A DNA stretch of 64,000 nt, taken from Streptococcaceae bacterium ESL0687 (GTDB lineage: Bacteria; Bacillota; Bacilli; Lactobacillales; Streptococcaceae). The notes beneath the pieces are model-generated. The model worked only from the letters and a program-made list of their open reading frames with translations, was not told the origin of the DNA and ran no database searches. Both the position numbers and the translations under genes were made by a program. The DNA lies in NCBI GenBank assembly GCA_029392475.1, contig CP113940.1, positions 806,001 to 870,000 on the forward strand, in the 5' to 3' direction. Shown here one piece after another: positions 26,661-36,967 of this stretch (positions are counted from its first letter, which is position 1; each line of letters opens with the position of its first letter).

Positions 26661-27086
26661 TTACTCACCTCCTAGAAAACGATAAGTAATCCTCGCATCT
26701 TCTTCAGAATTTGCTACCAGCAAAATACTATCATCATCTGAGATTAAAGAAAAGATTCGGTCCCCGCAAAGAGAGAGAATTTTTCTTTTCAAAAGCATGG
26801 CATGTCCTGGATCTGTCTTTGCACTCACCATTTTATCCATTAACTTAAGCTCTCTTATTAAAGCAGAAAATCCCTTGTCTCCGCCTAGGCTGGGCAAATT
26901 ATAACGGTAACCTCCTGATTTAGCAGGTACCTTTACAAGGCCCATCTCCTTGATATCTCTTGATACAGTTGCCTGGGTTACATCTATTTTTTTATCCTCG
27001 AGAGCTTGAACCAGCTCCTCCTGCGTCTTAATATCTTGATTAGATAGGAGTTCCTCAATTATTTTAATTCGGTCTGATTTTTTCAT
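26661..27086 (-). CDS. argR: ArgR/AhrC-family arginine repressor
   Basis: Transcriptional regulator (141 aa) with an N-terminal winged helix (ATVSRDIKEMGLVKVP, about 38-53) and a C-terminal arginine-binding hexamerisation domain with DPGHAMLLKRKI near residue 93. Its place beside recN and tlyA is conserved in Firmicutes. Streptococcaceae carry several paralogues, so whether this copy acts as ArgR or AhrC is not resolvable here. Its terminal codons contain the ribosome site of recN. Confidence 0.9.
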   Translation of the reverse strand: MKKSDRIKIIEELLSNQDIKTQEELVQALEDKKIDVTQATVSRDIKEMGLVKVPAKSGGYRYNLPSLGGDKGFSALIRELKLMDKMVSAKTDPGHAMLLKRKILSLCGDRIFSLISDDDSILLVANSEEDARITYRFLGGE

Positions 27087-27088
27087 CT

Positions 27089-27901
27089 TTATCCCTTTAA
27101 CTCCTCGTGAGCTGAGGCTACCACCTGATCGATATCTTCCTGGCTAACAGATTGATTATTCCCGTCCTTTTTAAGATGAACAAGGAATTCTACATTACCA
27201 TGGCCACCCTTAATTGGAGAATAAGTTAGGTTGAGACTTGAAAAACCAACATTTTGGGCTGTATTTATGACCCGGTTAATTGTCTCCTTATGAACCTTGG
27301 CATCCTTTATAATTCCATTTTTCCCAACCTGCTCCCGACCAGCTTCAAACTGAGGTTTAATCAGGGCCACAACCTCTCCTTGGTCTTCTAAAATTTCAAA
27401 AAGAGGAGGTAAAATCAAATCAAGGGAGATGAAACTTACATCAATACTTGAAAAGCTTGGAAGACCACTGGTAAAATCTTCAGGTTTTGCATAGCGGAAG
27501 TTAAACTGCTCCATAACTACCACGCGCTCATCACTTCTTATCTTCCAGGCCAACTGGTTGGTCCCAACGTCTAAGGCATAGCTAAGCTCAGCACCAGATT
27601 GAAGCATGACATCAGTAAATCCTCCGGTTGAAGCACCAATATCAAGTACTTTTCGTCCCTCAATTGAAATATCAAAGTAAGCAAGGGCTCGTTCAAGTTT
27701 TAATCCCCCGCGTGACACATACTTTAATTTTTCTCCCTTAATATGAAGTTCAGTTGCTGCATCAATCTTTTCTCCTGGTTTGTCATAACGCAAGTTATCT
27801 TGATTATAGACAAGACCTGCCATAATTCCTCTTTTGGCCTTTTCTCTTGTATCAAAAAGTCCCTGTTCATAGGCTAGAACATCAACACGTTCCTTTACCA
27901 T
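27089..27901 (-). CDS. tlyA: TlyA-family rRNA methyltransferase
   Basis: S4-domain plus FtsJ-like methyltransferase (270 aa), annotated in relatives as hemolysin A or rRNA 2'-O-methyltransferase. The S4 domain covers about residues 1-65 (MVKERVDVLAYEQGLFDTRE), followed by the SAM site VLDIGASTGGFTDVML near residue 84 and the lysine-containing VALIKPQFEAG. Streptococcaceae homologues are usually not toxins. It lies between ispA and argR in the conserved order. Confidence 0.93.
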   Translation of the reverse strand: MVKERVDVLAYEQGLFDTREKAKRGIMAGLVYNQDNLRYDKPGEKIDAATELHIKGEKLKYVSRGGLKLERALAYFDISIEGRKVLDIGASTGGFTDVMLQSGAELSYALDVGTNQLAWKIRSDERVVVMEQFNFRYAKPEDFTSGLPSFSSIDVSFISLDLILPPLFEILEDQGEVVALIKPQFEAGREQVGKNGIIKDAKVHKETINRVINTAQNVGFSSLNLTYSPIKGGHGNVEFLVHLKKDGNNQSVSQEDIDQVVASAHEELKG

Positions 27902-27912
27902 CTTACCTCCAA

Positions 27913-28797
27913 TTAAATTTCTTCCTTAACCTCAAGTAAATCTATCAATTCTAATAAATTCACTGGGTTTAAATCAATATCTTTAGCCAAATTAGCTATA
28001 ATCTTCCTTGCTTGACCGAGTTCCTCAGCCAAGGCTTCACGGGATCCATTTAAGCCGTAAAATTTTATATAGGTAGCCTTATCATGAATGATATCTTTCC
28101 CTGGAGTTTTACCGATTTCTGAAAAATCTGCTGTAACGTCCTTTATATCATCTCGAATCTGAAAGGCCAAACCAACATGTTCACCAAGGCTTCTTAACTG
28201 TTCTAAGATCTCCTTTGAAACACCAGCTACAATCCCAGCTGCTACAAAGGGGAAGGTTAACATCTTTCCAGTTTTTAAGGCGTGAATTTCCTTTAAATCC
28301 TCAAGATTTAATTCCCTTTTTTCTCCGTCCATATCAAGAACCTGTCCTGCAACCATACCAAAGGATCCACTGGCTAGGGAAAGTTCAAGTACCAGATTAA
28401 CAATTTGCTGGCTCGGAAGCTTGACCCTAGCTAAAATATTATAGGGATCAAGGAGCAAAGCGTCCCCTGCTAAAATTGCCTGGGCATCACCAAAAACCTT
28501 ATGATTGGTTAGCCTACCCCTCCTGTAATCATCATTATCCATGGCTGGAAGATCATCATGAATCAGGCTTGATGTATGGATAAGTTCAACCGTTGAAGCG
28601 ACCTTAAAGTGTTCTTCAGTCAAGTTTAAACCAAAGGCTTCTAAGGTTCTTAGGAAAAAGAGAGGTCTAATTCTTTTTCCACCAGCATCAACAGAATATA
28701 AGATAGATTCCCTCAAGTGCTCAACTGGATTGCTGCTAGAATAAAAATCTTTAATGGCCTTATCAATTCCAGCCAGTAAATCCTTATTGTTCATCAA
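27913..28797 (-). CDS. ispA: Polyprenyl (farnesyl) diphosphate synthase
   Basis: Soluble prenyltransferase (294 aa) that condenses isopentenyl units to geranyl/farnesyl diphosphate for undecaprenol and quinone synthesis. The first aspartate-rich motif is [10 protein letters not shown] (about 78-87) and the second is [12 protein letters not shown] near residue 217. Lysine and histidine of the IPP site are in GGKRIRP. The reading frame overlaps xseB by 14 bases, or 11 if the second ATG is used, so translation is coupled. Confidence 0.93.
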   Translation of the reverse strand: MMNNKDLLAGIDKAIKDFYSSSNPVEHLRESILYSVDAGGKRIRPLFFLRTLEAFGLNLTEEHFKVASTVELIHTSSLIHDDLPAMDNDDYRRGRLTNHKVFGDAQAILAGDALLLDPYNILARVKLPSQQIVNLVLELSLASGSFGMVAGQVLDMDGEKRELNLEDLKEIHALKTGKMLTFPFVAAGIVAGVSKEILEQLRSLGEHVGLAFQIRDDIKDVTADFSEIGKTPGKDIIHDKATYIKFYGLNGSREALAEELGQARKIIANLAKDIDLNPVNLLELIDLLEVKEEI

Positions 28798-29005
28798 AAT
28801 CTCCTAGGGAACCATCCTTTTGAACTATCTTAACCAAGGTATTTTCAGCATCAGCTAAGGTTTTCTTTAATTTTTCACTTAAGATCATTCCCCTTTGGAA
28901 TTCAGAGATAGCGTCTTCTAAAGCCACATCTCCTCCTTCAAGCCTTCTAACAATACCTTCAAGTTCTAATAAATTTTCTTCAAATTTTCTTTCTTTATCT
29001 ACCAT
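28784..29005 (-). CDS. xseB: Exodeoxyribonuclease VII small subunit
   Basis: XseB (73 aa), which binds the C-terminal helices of XseA in the single-strand nuclease exonuclease VII. Its two helices match the family ([19 protein letters not shown] and [12 protein letters not shown]). It overlaps the xseA stop by one base and the start of ispA. The length is normal. Confidence 0.95.
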   Translation of the reverse strand: MVDKERKFEENLLELEGIVRRLEGGDVALEDAISEFQRGMILSEKLKKTLADAENTLVKIVQKDGSLGDFDEQ

Positions 29006-30330
29006 TATTTTCTTACCTCAACATCTATTTTACCGTCAGCTAGTTCAATTTCAAGTCTTTCATTTTCTTTGAGATCATGAACTGATTTTACTAATTTTCC
29101 GTCCTCATCCTTAACCAAGGCATAACCTCTAGATAAAATTCTTTCTGGACTAATTAGGGTCAAGGCCTCCCATAATTTTTCAGCCTGATTTTTTTTACTA
29201 TCAAAGATCCTCTGAACAGCAATTTTTAAACGTTCACTACTTGTAACTAAATTCTCATCATGGATTTTTATTTTAGCTTCTAAATTAATTGATTTCAACC
29301 TTTGATCCAAAAGGTTATAGGCATGGCCTTCTTCTCTGATCTTCCTTACTAGAACTTCCTCCAAATTAACGGTCAGATGATCAAGTTTTTGGAGGTAGGC
29401 ATCATATAGTCTCTCGGGTTGGCGGAAAACAACTGAATTAGTCAGATGATTGATTCTCTCCTGGGAATAGCTAATGTTTTTAGATAAAACCCCTGCCATC
29501 CTCTTTTCCCAATCAGAAAAGGTTGCCAGTAAATCCATTTGACTAACCGGGGTTGCAAACTCTGCTGCAGCTGTAGGTGTTGCAGCCCTCCTATCAGCCA
29601 CGTAATCTGCAAGGGTTGTATCCGTTTCATGGCCTACACTTGAAATTACAGGGATTCTTGATTCAAAAATTGCCCGAACCACTTCTTCTTCATTAAAGGC
29701 CCAAAGGTCTTCAATCGATCCGCCTCCGCGACCAACAATTAGAAGGTCAATCCCTTCCATCTCTTGGGCCCTTCTAATGTTTTGGGCAATTTCAGAAGCC
29801 GCTCCCTCCCCTTGGACCTTACTAGGGAAAAGGACAATTTCACTCATGGGAAATCTTCTTTGAACAGTGGTTATGATATCTCTAATCACAGCCCCTGAAG
29901 GACTGGTAACCACCCCAATCTTACGTGAAAATCGAGGTATGGACTGCTTCCATTCCGGATTAAAAATCCCCTCACTGGTCAAAGCTTTTTTTAACTGTTC
30001 AAACTTTACTGTAAGTGCACCAATCCCGTCTGGAATCATTTGGCTGACATTTATTTGATATTGACCACTTTTTTCATATAAGCTAATTCGCCCAACAAGC
30101 ATTACCTTCATGCCGTTTTCCGGTAGAAAATCAAGCTTATTGAAGGCTCCAGCAAACATGGTAACGTTAATTACTGCCTGATCATCTTTAAGGGAAAAAT
30201 ATTGATGGGTTGGTCTTTTCCTAAAATTTGATATTTCACCTGTTAGGTAGACACGCTCCAGATAAGGATCCTTGTCAAACTTAGCCTTTAAGTACTTGGT
30301 CAGGGTTGAGACTGTTAAATACTCAGTCAT
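29005..30330 (-). CDS. xseA: Exodeoxyribonuclease VII large subunit
   Basis: XseA (441 aa), the catalytic subunit. An N-terminal OB fold covers about residues 1-100, followed by the nuclease domain with [29 protein letters not shown] (about 202-216) and the [19 protein letters not shown] block. A long coiled coil follows. It overlaps folD by eight bases and xseB by one, so the order folD-xseA-xseB-ispA is tightly coupled. Confidence 0.96.
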   Translation of the reverse strand: MTEYLTVSTLTKYLKAKFDKDPYLERVYLTGEISNFRKRPTHQYFSLKDDQAVINVTMFAGAFNKLDFLPENGMKVMLVGRISLYEKSGQYQINVSQMIPDGIGALTVKFEQLKKALTSEGIFNPEWKQSIPRFSRKIGVVTSPSGAVIRDIITTVQRRFPMSEIVLFPSKVQGEGAASEIAQNIRRAQEMEGIDLLIVGRGGGSIEDLWAFNEEEVVRAIFESRIPVISSVGHETDTTLADYVADRRAATPTAAAEFATPVSQMDLLATFSDWEKRMAGVLSKNISYSQERINHLTNSVVFRQPERLYDAYLQKLDHLTVNLEEVLVRKIREEGHAYNLLDQRLKSINLEAKIKIHDENLVTSSERLKIAVQRIFDSKKNQAEKLWEALTLISPERILSRGYALVKDEDGKLVKSVHDLKENERLEIELADGKIDVEVRK

Positions 30331-31171
30331 TTAGCTCCCTCCAGGCAGCCTCATAGGTTTGTTCCATAAGCATGGTAATAGTCATGGGACCAACTCCTCC
30401 TGGAACTGGCGTAATAAGTGAAGCTAAAGGAGCCACCTCATCAAATTTAACGTCACCAATTAATTTCCCCTGGTCATTACGGTTCATACCAACATCAATA
30501 ACAACCGCTCCTTCTTTAACAAATTCTTTGGTAATGAAGTGCCCTACTCCAATTGCTACAACTAGGATGTCAGCTTGACTAGTTATTTCTTTCAAGTTCT
30601 TGGTTCTTGAATGAGTGATGGTTACTGTGGCGTTTTCAGCAAGAAGAAGGGCTGCCATTGGTTTTCCAACGATATTTGAACGACCTACAATTACAGCATT
30701 CTTACCTTCAAGCTCAACCCCGTAGTCCTTAAACATTTCCATAATTCCAGCAGGGGTACTAGGAATCATCAGGGGATTTCCCTCCCATAGTTTACCCATA
30801 TTTAATGGATGGAAACCGTCAACATCCTTACTGGCATCAATAGCCATTAAGATTTCCTCATCATTAATATGTTTTGGTAGAGGAAGTTGAACCAAAATCC
30901 CGTGAACTGCCGGATCTAGATTATATTCATTTATTATTTTTAGTAAGTCATCTTGACTAATTCCCTCATCCAGACGTCTAACTACAGAGTTGAAGCCCAG
31001 ATTTGTAGCCTGTCTTTCCTTATTGCGTACATAGACCTGGCTGGCTGGATTTTCACCAACTAAAATTACAACAAGTCCAGGGGTAATACCTGCTTCAATC
31101 AGTTGATCAGTTTTAATTTTTAAGTCAGCCTGCAATTTAGCCGCCAGTGCCTTACCATCAATAATTTTCAT
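30323..31171 (-). CDS. folD: Bifunctional methylenetetrahydrofolate dehydrogenase/cyclohydrolase
   Basis: FolD (282 aa) interconverts methylene- and formyl-tetrahydrofolate in the cytoplasm. It has the catalytic region [10 protein letters not shown], the signatures [13 protein letters not shown] and [14 protein letters not shown], and the NADP-binding [14 protein letters not shown]. It is the first gene of folD-xseA-xseB-ispA-tlyA-argR-recN, with a good promoter about 50 bases upstream and GGAG before the ATG. Confidence 0.97.
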   Translation of the reverse strand: MKIIDGKALAAKLQADLKIKTDQLIEAGITPGLVVILVGENPASQVYVRNKERQATNLGFNSVVRRLDEGISQDDLLKIINEYNLDPAVHGILVQLPLPKHINDEEILMAIDASKDVDGFHPLNMGKLWEGNPLMIPSTPAGIMEMFKDYGVELEGKNAVIVGRSNIVGKPMAALLLAENATVTITHSRTKNLKEITSQADILVVAIGVGHFITKEFVKEGAVVIDVGMNRNDQGKLIGDVKFDEVAPLASLITPVPGGVGPMTITMLMEQTYEAAWRELND

Positions 31172-31221
31172 ACTTACTCCTTCGTACCTTTGTAATAATA
31201 TCTTTATTTCAATATTGGTTA

Positions 31222-31251
31222 ATTATAGCAAATTTAAGAAGCTTTGTGTAA
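31222..31251 (-). promoter_or_regulatory. folD operon promoter
   Basis: Minus strand: -35 TTACAC (31246-31251), 18-base spacer, extended -10 TGCTATAAT (TATAAT at 31222-31227). It should drive the seven-gene folD-recN operon. No riboswitch was recognised in the leader. Confidence 0.75.
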
Positions 31252-31368
31252 AAGTGCTTAATTTTCCCTTCCAACACGAATTAGATATCCCTTGCCTAAT
31301 ACGTATTTTTCTTAAGTTATTATTCAAACCATGCTACCAGAAGATTGCCAAAGTATTTACCAAGCTTA

Positions 31369-31396
31369 AAGGGAACTCCATTTTGGAATTCCCTTA
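31369..31396 (-). terminator. Terminator-like hairpin after alr
   Basis: The stem AAGGGAA..TCCA pairs with TGGA..TTCCCTT around a short loop, four bases after the alr stop. The following T-tract is weak, so efficiency is uncertain. Confidence 0.6.
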
Positions 31397-31399
31397 ATT

Positions 31400-32515
31400 T
31401 TAATACATATCGTAGGTTCTATAGATTCGGTCACTTAACAGGCAAACCACCTCATAATTGATGGTTCCTCTTTTATCAGCAATATCATCAACCGTAATTT
31501 CTTGGCCTGAATCTTTACCAATCAGGGTCACTTTAGTTCCCAAAGGATACTCTTGATCAAGTTTAATAGTGGTCTGGTCCATGGAAACACGTCCAATAAT
31601 TGGCATCCTTTTTCCATCAACAAGGACCTCAAATCCTTGCATGTCACGGGTCCATCCGTCTGCGTAGCCAATAGGCAAGGTTCCTACAAAGATATCCTCA
31701 TCAGAAGTATAGGTCGCCCCGTAACCTACAGTCTCACCAGCCGGTAGATGCTTAACATGAGTAAGTTCACTTTCAAGACTTAAGGCAGGTTTTAAATCAA
31801 AAGGTAAGTTAAGAGCCCTACCAGATGGATTCAAACCATACATGGCATCACCAAACCTTACAATATCTCTAACTGTATCCTCATGCCAGATACTGGCTGC
31901 TGAGTTACTTGAGTGAATGAAATTTGGCTTACGTTTAAGACCAGCAAGAATTTCATCGAATTTATCCTCCTGCTGATTAAATTTTTCATGGGACTCCTCA
32001 TCAGCTGTTGCAAAATGGGTGAAAATTCCTTCGAAAACAATTTGATGGTCATCAAGAAGATCGATTACCTCATTAATTTCATCGATATTCCTAATTCCAA
32101 TTCGTCCCATCCCACTATCAACTTTTAAATGAACCTTAAGGTCTGATAAATCTCCTGCCTGGTATTCGTCTGTAAGATGGTGGAGCCAATCAAGACTTGG
32201 TACCGTCAAGGAAATATTATGTTCAAGAGCTAAGTTAATATCTTCCGGATTTATCCCACTTAGGACTAGGATATCTTTTAAAATACCATTTTCTCTTAAT
32301 TCAAGAGCCTCATCCAAATTTGATACAGCAAAACCTGCAACCAAACTTTCTACAGCCTGAGATACCTGCACAGCCCCGTGACCGTAAGAATTAGCCTTAA
32401 CAACAGCATAAATCATAGTCTGGTCAGGTAGGTGACTCTTGATTTGATGAATATTTTCCCTAATATTTTCTAAATTAACGATAATCCTCGTCGGACGATG
32501 CACACTAGTTTTCAT
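31400..32515 (-). CDS. alr: Alanine racemase
   Basis: PLP enzyme (371 aa) making D-alanine for the cell wall. The PLP lysine is Lys40 in YAVVKANSYGHG. The C-terminal domain provides the second catalytic tyrosine around VGYGATYTS. Its position after acpS, with the start one base beyond the acpS stop, is the standard acpS-alr pair of Lactobacillales. Confidence 0.97.
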   Translation of the reverse strand: MKTSVHRPTRIIVNLENIRENIHQIKSHLPDQTMIYAVVKANSYGHGAVQVSQAVESLVAGFAVSNLDEALELRENGILKDILVLSGINPEDINLALEHNISLTVPSLDWLHHLTDEYQAGDLSDLKVHLKVDSGMGRIGIRNIDEINEVIDLLDDHQIVFEGIFTHFATADEESHEKFNQQEDKFDEILAGLKRKPNFIHSSNSAASIWHEDTVRDIVRFGDAMYGLNPSGRALNLPFDLKPALSLESELTHVKHLPAGETVGYGATYTSDEDIFVGTLPIGYADGWTRDMQGFEVLVDGKRMPIIGRVSMDQTTIKLDQEYPLGTKVTLIGKDSGQEITVDDIADKRGTINYEVVCLLSDRIYRTYDMY

Positions 32516-32516
32516 T

Positions 32517-32876
32517 TTAACCCTCTTCTAAAATAACAAACGCAATAGCTTCAAGATTTGAATGACTTATACTTACAAAAACTTTACCACAGTCATTAAA
32601 AGGAGATTTACTAAAATAAGGAGCTCCTGCCTCATTATTTAAAATCTCCAAATCCTGAAAACTTACTTTTCCAATTCCAGTCCCCCAGGCCTTTGAAAAG
32701 GCTTCTTTAGCTGACCAGCGGCCAGCTAGATACTCAATCTGTCTTTGGCCGGAGTATTTATTATATACTACTTGCTCTGCTTCGGTAAGTACCCTTTTTG
32801 CAAAATTTGAATTCTTTTCCTGAGCTTTTTTAATCCGGCTAAGTTCGATATTATCAATGCCTATGTTTTTAATCAT
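32517..32876 (-). CDS. acpS: Holo-[acyl-carrier-protein] synthase
   Basis: AcpS (119 aa) transfers 4'-phosphopantetheine from CoA to ACP. Conserved motifs are [10 protein letters not shown] at the N-terminus (Asp8 metal ligand) and [18 protein letters not shown] near residue 50. It serves the AcpP in the fatty acid operon. It might also prime the carrier protein at 62.2-62.4 kb unless a Sfp-type transferase exists elsewhere. It overlaps rluB by four bases. Confidence 0.96.
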   Translation of the reverse strand: MIKNIGIDNIELSRIKKAQEKNSNFAKRVLTEAEQVVYNKYSGQRQIEYLAGRWSAKEAFSKAWGTGIGKVSFQDLEILNNEAGAPYFSKSPFNDCGKVFVSISHSNLEAIAFVILEEG

Positions 32877-33589
32877 TTTTTAGCTGCATTAACAAGTTGA
32901 CTAACTTCTTTTCTGCTTAACTTACGGTATTCACCAGGAGCCACTCCTGCAAGATCAAGTGGTCCATATTGAACACGGCTAAGTTTTTGGACTGGAAGAC
33001 CTACGGCATCAAGCATTTTTTTAACCTGGTGGTTACGTCCCTCGTGGATGGCAAGACTTAAAACACTTGTCTTTTTAACACCATCAGTTTTAAGAATGGT
33101 ATAGGTTGCAGGTTTTGTCTTACGGCCGTCAATCTTAACTCCTTGAGTTAGGGGGCGCAGATTTTCCTTGTTGGCCTGCCCCTTAACTTTTGCTACATAG
33201 ACTTTTTCTACCTCGTGTTTGGGGTGGGTCATAAGGTTTGCAAATTCACCGTCATTGGTCATAAGGATAAGACCACTTGTGTCCCAGTCCAGACGTCCAA
33301 CTGGATAAATCCGCTCTTTAACACCACCAAAGAAGTCCATAACAGTCTTTCTACCCTTTTCGTCGCTAACTGAAGAAATAACTCCGCGCGGCTTGTTTAG
33401 TAAAAAGTAAACTGGCTCTTCATTGTAGACAGAAACTCCTTCTACTTCAACGCGGTCTCCTGATTTAACCTGGTAGGCCAGATCTGTCATCCGAGCACCG
33501 TTAACAGAGACAAGTCCTGATTTGATTAGCTCCTCAGCCTTACGACGACTGGCAATTCCAGCGTGAGCTAAATATTTATTGATTCTCAT
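32873..33589 (-). CDS. rluB: 23S rRNA pseudouridine synthase RluB-type
   Basis: Pseudouridine synthase (238 aa) with an N-terminal S4 domain ([20 protein letters not shown]). The catalytic aspartate is in [15 protein letters not shown] near residue 100, and the C-terminal [11 protein letters not shown] motif is present. It belongs to the RluB/E/F/RsuA group. Its position next to scpB is conserved in Streptococcaceae. The acpS ATG overlaps its stop codon. Confidence 0.94.
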   Translation of the reverse strand: MRINKYLAHAGIASRRKAEELIKSGLVSVNGARMTDLAYQVKSGDRVEVEGVSVYNEEPVYFLLNKPRGVISSVSDEKGRKTVMDFFGGVKERIYPVGRLDWDTSGLILMTNDGEFANLMTHPKHEVEKVYVAKVKGQANKENLRPLTQGVKIDGRKTKPATYTILKTDGVKKTSVLSLAIHEGRNHQVKKMLDAVGLPVQKLSRVQYGPLDLAGVAPGEYRKLSRKEVSQLVNAAKK

Positions 33590-33664
33590 TATTAATTCCT
33601 ATTTTTCTATTTTATATATTTAGTTATCGTTAGTTATTTTAATATCTCAATTATATCTCAATCT

Positions 33665-34210
33665 CTATTCATTAAAGAGAGAGACATCCTCAGACTCTAA
33701 TCCATTTTCATCTACCTGAGGAAGCTCTTCTAGAGAGTTGATTCCTATAAAATCAAGGAAGAAGTCAGTTGTTGCATAGATATTAGGACTTCCGATAACT
33801 TCTTTTTTCCCAACCACTTTGATTAAATCAAAAGTTAACAGGGTTGTTATGGCACCTTGGGAGTTAACCCCCCTAACATTATCAACTTCAACCCTGGTCA
33901 AAGGGCCCTTATAGGCAATGATTGATAAGACCTCCATGGCAGCCTTTGAAAGCGACTGATTTATAGGGGTCTTTGCATACTGCTTGAGGAAATCCTTAAA
34001 ACTAGCCTTTGTAGTCAGACGAAATCTTCCTGCAGTTTCAATTACTGTCAGGCCACTTTTTTCATTGAGTTCGTAATTTTCCTTTAACTTATCAACCTGC
34101 TGGGCAATGGCTTGGGGATCTAACCCCATTAAAGATGCTAGATCCCTAAGACTCAAACCTTCTTCTCCTGCTACAAATAACAGGACCTCAAGTTCAGCCA
34201 ATTTGTTCAT
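33665..34210 (-). CDS. scpB: Segregation and condensation protein B
   Basis: ScpB (181 aa), a winged-helix kleisin-associated subunit of the SMC condensin. N-terminal LAELEVLLFVAGEEGLSL and central LSIIAYKGPLTRVEVDNVRGVNS are family hallmarks, and the C-terminus is acidic. It overlaps scpA by 17 bases. The 75 bases to rluB hold a short direct repeat (ATATCTCAAT twice) but no clear terminator. Confidence 0.95.
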   Translation of the reverse strand: MNKLAELEVLLFVAGEEGLSLRDLASLMGLDPQAIAQQVDKLKENYELNEKSGLTVIETAGRFRLTTKASFKDFLKQYAKTPINQSLSKAAMEVLSIIAYKGPLTRVEVDNVRGVNSQGAITTLLTFDLIKVVGKKEVIGSPNIYATTDFFLDFIGINSLEELPQVDENGLESEDVSLFNE

Positions 34211-34931
34211 TATATTCTCCTACCCCCTCTAAAATAATTGATCCAAAGGCCTCTTCTTGGCTACAAATTACTAATTGATTTTTAATCAACTCAAGGGTCG
34301 CAAGAAAAATTGTTATCATCTCATCCTTACTGGTTGACTGATTAAACAAATCAGAAAAGACAATCCTTCCCCGGTCCCTAATAATTTGACCCACCTCTTT
34401 TATTTTCTCTTCAATTGAGAAACTCTCTTTAAGAACAATATTATTTTCATCCTTAAATTCAGCCTTCTTCTGTTCAATAATCTTACTAAAGGCTAGAAAG
34501 ATATCAATACTTGTTTTATCGTGAACCAAAACACCTTCATCACTTGGAATTTCTGTCTTTTCTTTGGAATAAAAGGCAGACCTCTCCTCATGAAGATCCC
34601 TCAATTCTTCCGATAAAAGCTTAAATTTCCGGTACTCATCAATCTGACTTAAAAGTTCTTGCTCTAAATCAAGACCGTTATCTTCCATTTCTTCAGCCAC
34701 AGTAGGAAGAAGGCGCCTTGATTTTATCAAAATCAACTGGCTGGCCATCACAAGATACTCGCTTGCCAACTCAAGCTCTAGTATTTTCATGGAATTAACA
34801 TAAGTTAAGTACTGCTCGATGACCGAGACCAAAGGAACTTCATAGATATCCATTTTATATTGATTTACTAGGTGGAGAAGTAAATCAAGGGGACCCTCAA
34901 AGTCCTTAATTTTGATTTTAATATTATTCAT
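34194..34931 (-). CDS. scpA: Segregation and condensation protein A
   Basis: ScpA kleisin (245 aa) linking SMC heads. N-terminal FEGPLDLLLHLVNQYKMDIYE is the family signature, and the C-terminal winged helix covers about residues 170-235 (TIFLATLELIKNQLV). It follows the CBS-domain gene by 23 bases. In many streptococci an xerD-like gene lies between these two; it is absent here. Confidence 0.96.
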   Translation of the reverse strand: MNNIKIKIKDFEGPLDLLLHLVNQYKMDIYEVPLVSVIEQYLTYVNSMKILELELASEYLVMASQLILIKSRRLLPTVAEEMEDNGLDLEQELLSQIDEYRKFKLLSEELRDLHEERSAFYSKEKTEIPSDEGVLVHDKTSIDIFLAFSKIIEQKKAEFKDENNIVLKESFSIEEKIKEVGQIIRDRGRIVFSDLFNQSTSKDEMITIFLATLELIKNQLVICSQEEAFGSIILEGVGEYNEQIG

Positions 34932-34954
34932 TTTACTAGCACATTTCTAACTTA

Positions 34955-35464
34955 TTATTTTCTTTGGTAACTTACCTGTTCATATGCCTTCAAGTCACTT
35001 TTACTAGCCTTTTCTCCAATTGTATAGTGCTTGGTAAAATCATGAACAAAAGCATTAAAGGCCTTTAAGACCTCTTGTCTAGGAATTATCCCAATAAAAT
35101 CTCTCCCGTCTAAGACAGGTAGAAAAGATTGCTTGGTTAACTTCCGCAGAACATCTTCAAAATTATAATTGATTTGAACTGTCTCAATATCCCTATTTAC
35201 AATTTGAGATATTTCAGTCTGATTGCTTTTTTCATAGTAAAAATCATGCATATTTTCGAAGTCAACTATTTCTGTTAGACCAAGAATTCCTACATATTCC
35301 TTCTTTTTATTAACGACAGGTACATTTGTATACTTGTACTGGCTTAATAAAAGTTTGGCATGGGTTATATTATGCTCATCTACAAGAACTGCAACATCAG
35401 CAGCAGGTTTTAAAAAGGTTTCCGACTGGGCTAGGAGAAAGTTTTCAATTTTTTTATCTATCAT
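34955..35464 (-). CDS. CBS-domain protein, CbpB-like
   Basis: Small cytoplasmic protein (169 aa) with two CBS motifs (about 18-70 and 88-135). Relatives in this gene order are called CbpB and bind c-di-AMP, a second messenger of potassium and cell-wall control. That binding is known for the family and inferred here. The KtrA/KtrB pair at 10.2-12.2 kb would be a fitting partner system. The gene overlaps the phosphodiesterase by 11 bases. Confidence 0.85.
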   Translation of the reverse strand: MIDKKIENFLLAQSETFLKPAADVAVLVDEHNITHAKLLLSQYKYTNVPVVNKKKEYVGILGLTEIVDFENMHDFYYEKSNQTEISQIVNRDIETVQINYNFEDVLRKLTKQSFLPVLDGRDFIGIIPRQEVLKAFNAFVHDFTKHYTIGEKASKSDLKAYEQVSYQRK

Positions 35465-35969
35465 AGTTCAAATGGAACTCCAATCCTTTAATAGGTTCGT
35501 GATCTCGGGTGAGATATTGAATATTATAGGCGTCTTTTGTTAACTCAAGCTTACAGTACATTTTTTCAGGATATTCACCGCGCGGCTGGCTAATGCTTCC
35601 TGGATTTAAATAAAGAGTTTTATCCTCAATTTGGGCTACCGGCCGGTGGATATGGCCGAAAAAGACCATGTCTGCCTGGTTTTGCTTGGCTAAATTTTCC
35701 AAACCAGTTAGACCAAAATTAACACCAAAAAGATGACCATGGGTCACGAGGATTTTTTTACCCTCATCCTCTAAGGAAACAAGTTCCTTATAACCTGAGT
35801 CAAAATCACAATTACCTCTAACAACTGTAATTCCTTCCCAGACCTTATCATCACTTGGAAGTTCTGAGTCCCCGCAATGGATAATGGCACTGGCCTTACC
35901 CAGATACTTATTTTTTATATCTTCAACAATTTTCCGGTCACCATGAGAATCACTCATAATTATAATCAT
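35454..35969 (-). CDS. YfcE-like metallophosphoesterase
   Basis: Metallophosphoesterase of the YfcE/MJ0936 family (171 aa). Metal ligands lie in MSDSHGD (N-terminus), [20 protein letters not shown] and FFGHIHRP. The open frame extends six codons to ATG 35985, but ATG 35967-35969 overlaps the rdgB stop as ATGA and gives the normal family start [11 protein letters not shown], so it is preferred. The natural substrate is unknown. Confidence 0.92.
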   Translation of the reverse strand: MIIIMSDSHGDRKIVEDIKNKYLGKASAIIHCGDSELPSDDKVWEGITVVRGNCDFDSGYKELVSLEDEGKKILVTHGHLFGVNFGLTGLENLAKQNQADMVFFGHIHRPVAQIEDKTLYLNPGSISQPRGEYPEKMYCKLELTKDAYNIQYLTRDHEPIKGLEFHLNYDR

Positions 35970-36967
35970 TTTGCCCACTCTTCCCACTCATCAAGGAGTT
36001 TTGCAAGGGCACGAGCCCTGTGAGAAATTTTATTTTTTTCTTCCATTGGCAGCTGAGCTGCAGTTTTACCAGTTTCACCAACCTCAAAGAGGGGATCATA
36101 ACCAAATCCATTGTCACCCTTTGGAATAGTCGCAATATAGCCGTCCCAATCAGCTTCCACAACTAAAGATTCTTTGTCAGGGGCTGCAACGACTAAGGCC
36201 GTATGGAAGTTTGCCTTGCGGCGTTCAGGGGTGACTGCAGTACTTGCTAGTTCATGGAGTAATTTGGCGTTATTAGCAGCGTCTGTCGCATTATCTCCAG
36301 CAAAACGTGCACTCCAGATTCCTGGGAGACCACCAAGAATATCTACCATCAGGCCTGAATCATCAGCTAAAACCATTTTCCCAGTAAGTTCGGAAATGGT
36401 TTCAGCCTTAAGTCTGGCATTCTCCTCAAAACTTGACCCTGTTTCCGCTACCTCAGGAAGGTCTGGGAAATCATTTAAGTTTTTAACCGTATAGCCAAGT
36501 TCAGCAAACATCTGACGAAATTCCTTGGTTTTTCCTTCATTGTGCGTTGCTATTAAGATTTCCCGGTCAGCACTGATTTCATATTTTTTATCATCAAGAG
36601 AGGCTGCCTTAAAACCAATCTTATCAAAGCTTGACTCGTCAAATTCACCCACAGTTTCCAAATGAATTAACGTATTATCTAAATAGGCAGTAAAAATTCC
36701 CTTCTCTAGCTGGAAGCTATAGTCATTACCACTAGCAAGTCGCAACATTTCAAAGAAGATTGCATAGGTTGCTTCTACATTTCCATCAACAGAGAAAATT
36801 TCAAAACCAAATTCTTCACTTGTAGTTTCAGGCAGTCGGTAAAAGAATTTCTCCAAGCTCATTACTTCTTTAGAAAAATTACCGGTAAAACTGCTAACTA
36901 CAAATGACTTATCATCTGTAATTTTTCCGAAAACATTATTTTCAAGATCCTTAACTACTCTGCTCAT
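35966..36967 (-). CDS. rdgB: XTP/dITP diphosphatase with N-terminal extension
   Basis: House-cleaning pyrophosphatase (333 aa) that removes ITP, dITP and XTP. The catalytic Ham1 domain begins near residue 130 with [15 protein letters not shown] and has [19 protein letters not shown] and FGYDPLF. The about 125-residue N-terminal extension is typical of the streptococcal enzyme and absent from E. coli RdgB; its role is unknown. The start overlaps the murI stop (ATGA). Confidence 0.94.
   Translation of the reverse strand: MSRVVKDLENNVFGKITDDKSFVVSSFTGNFSKEVMSLEKFFYRLPETTSEEFGFEIFSVDGNVEATYAIFFEMLRLASGNDYSFQLEKGIFTAYLDNTLIHLETVGEFDESSFDKIGFKAASLDDKKYEISADREILIATHNEGKTKEFRQMFAELGYTVKNLNDFPDLPEVAETGSSFEENARLKAETISELTGKMVLADDSGLMVDILGGLPGIWSARFAGDNATDAANNAKLLHELASTAVTPERRKANFHTALVVAAPDKESLVVEADWDGYIATIPKGDNGFGYDPLFEVGETGKTAAQLPMEEKNKISHRARALAKLLDEWEEWAK

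Noticed and set aside
31172-31260. Riboswitch before folD
   Set aside because: The leader is only about 45 bases, A+T-rich and without a recognisable THF-riboswitch core.
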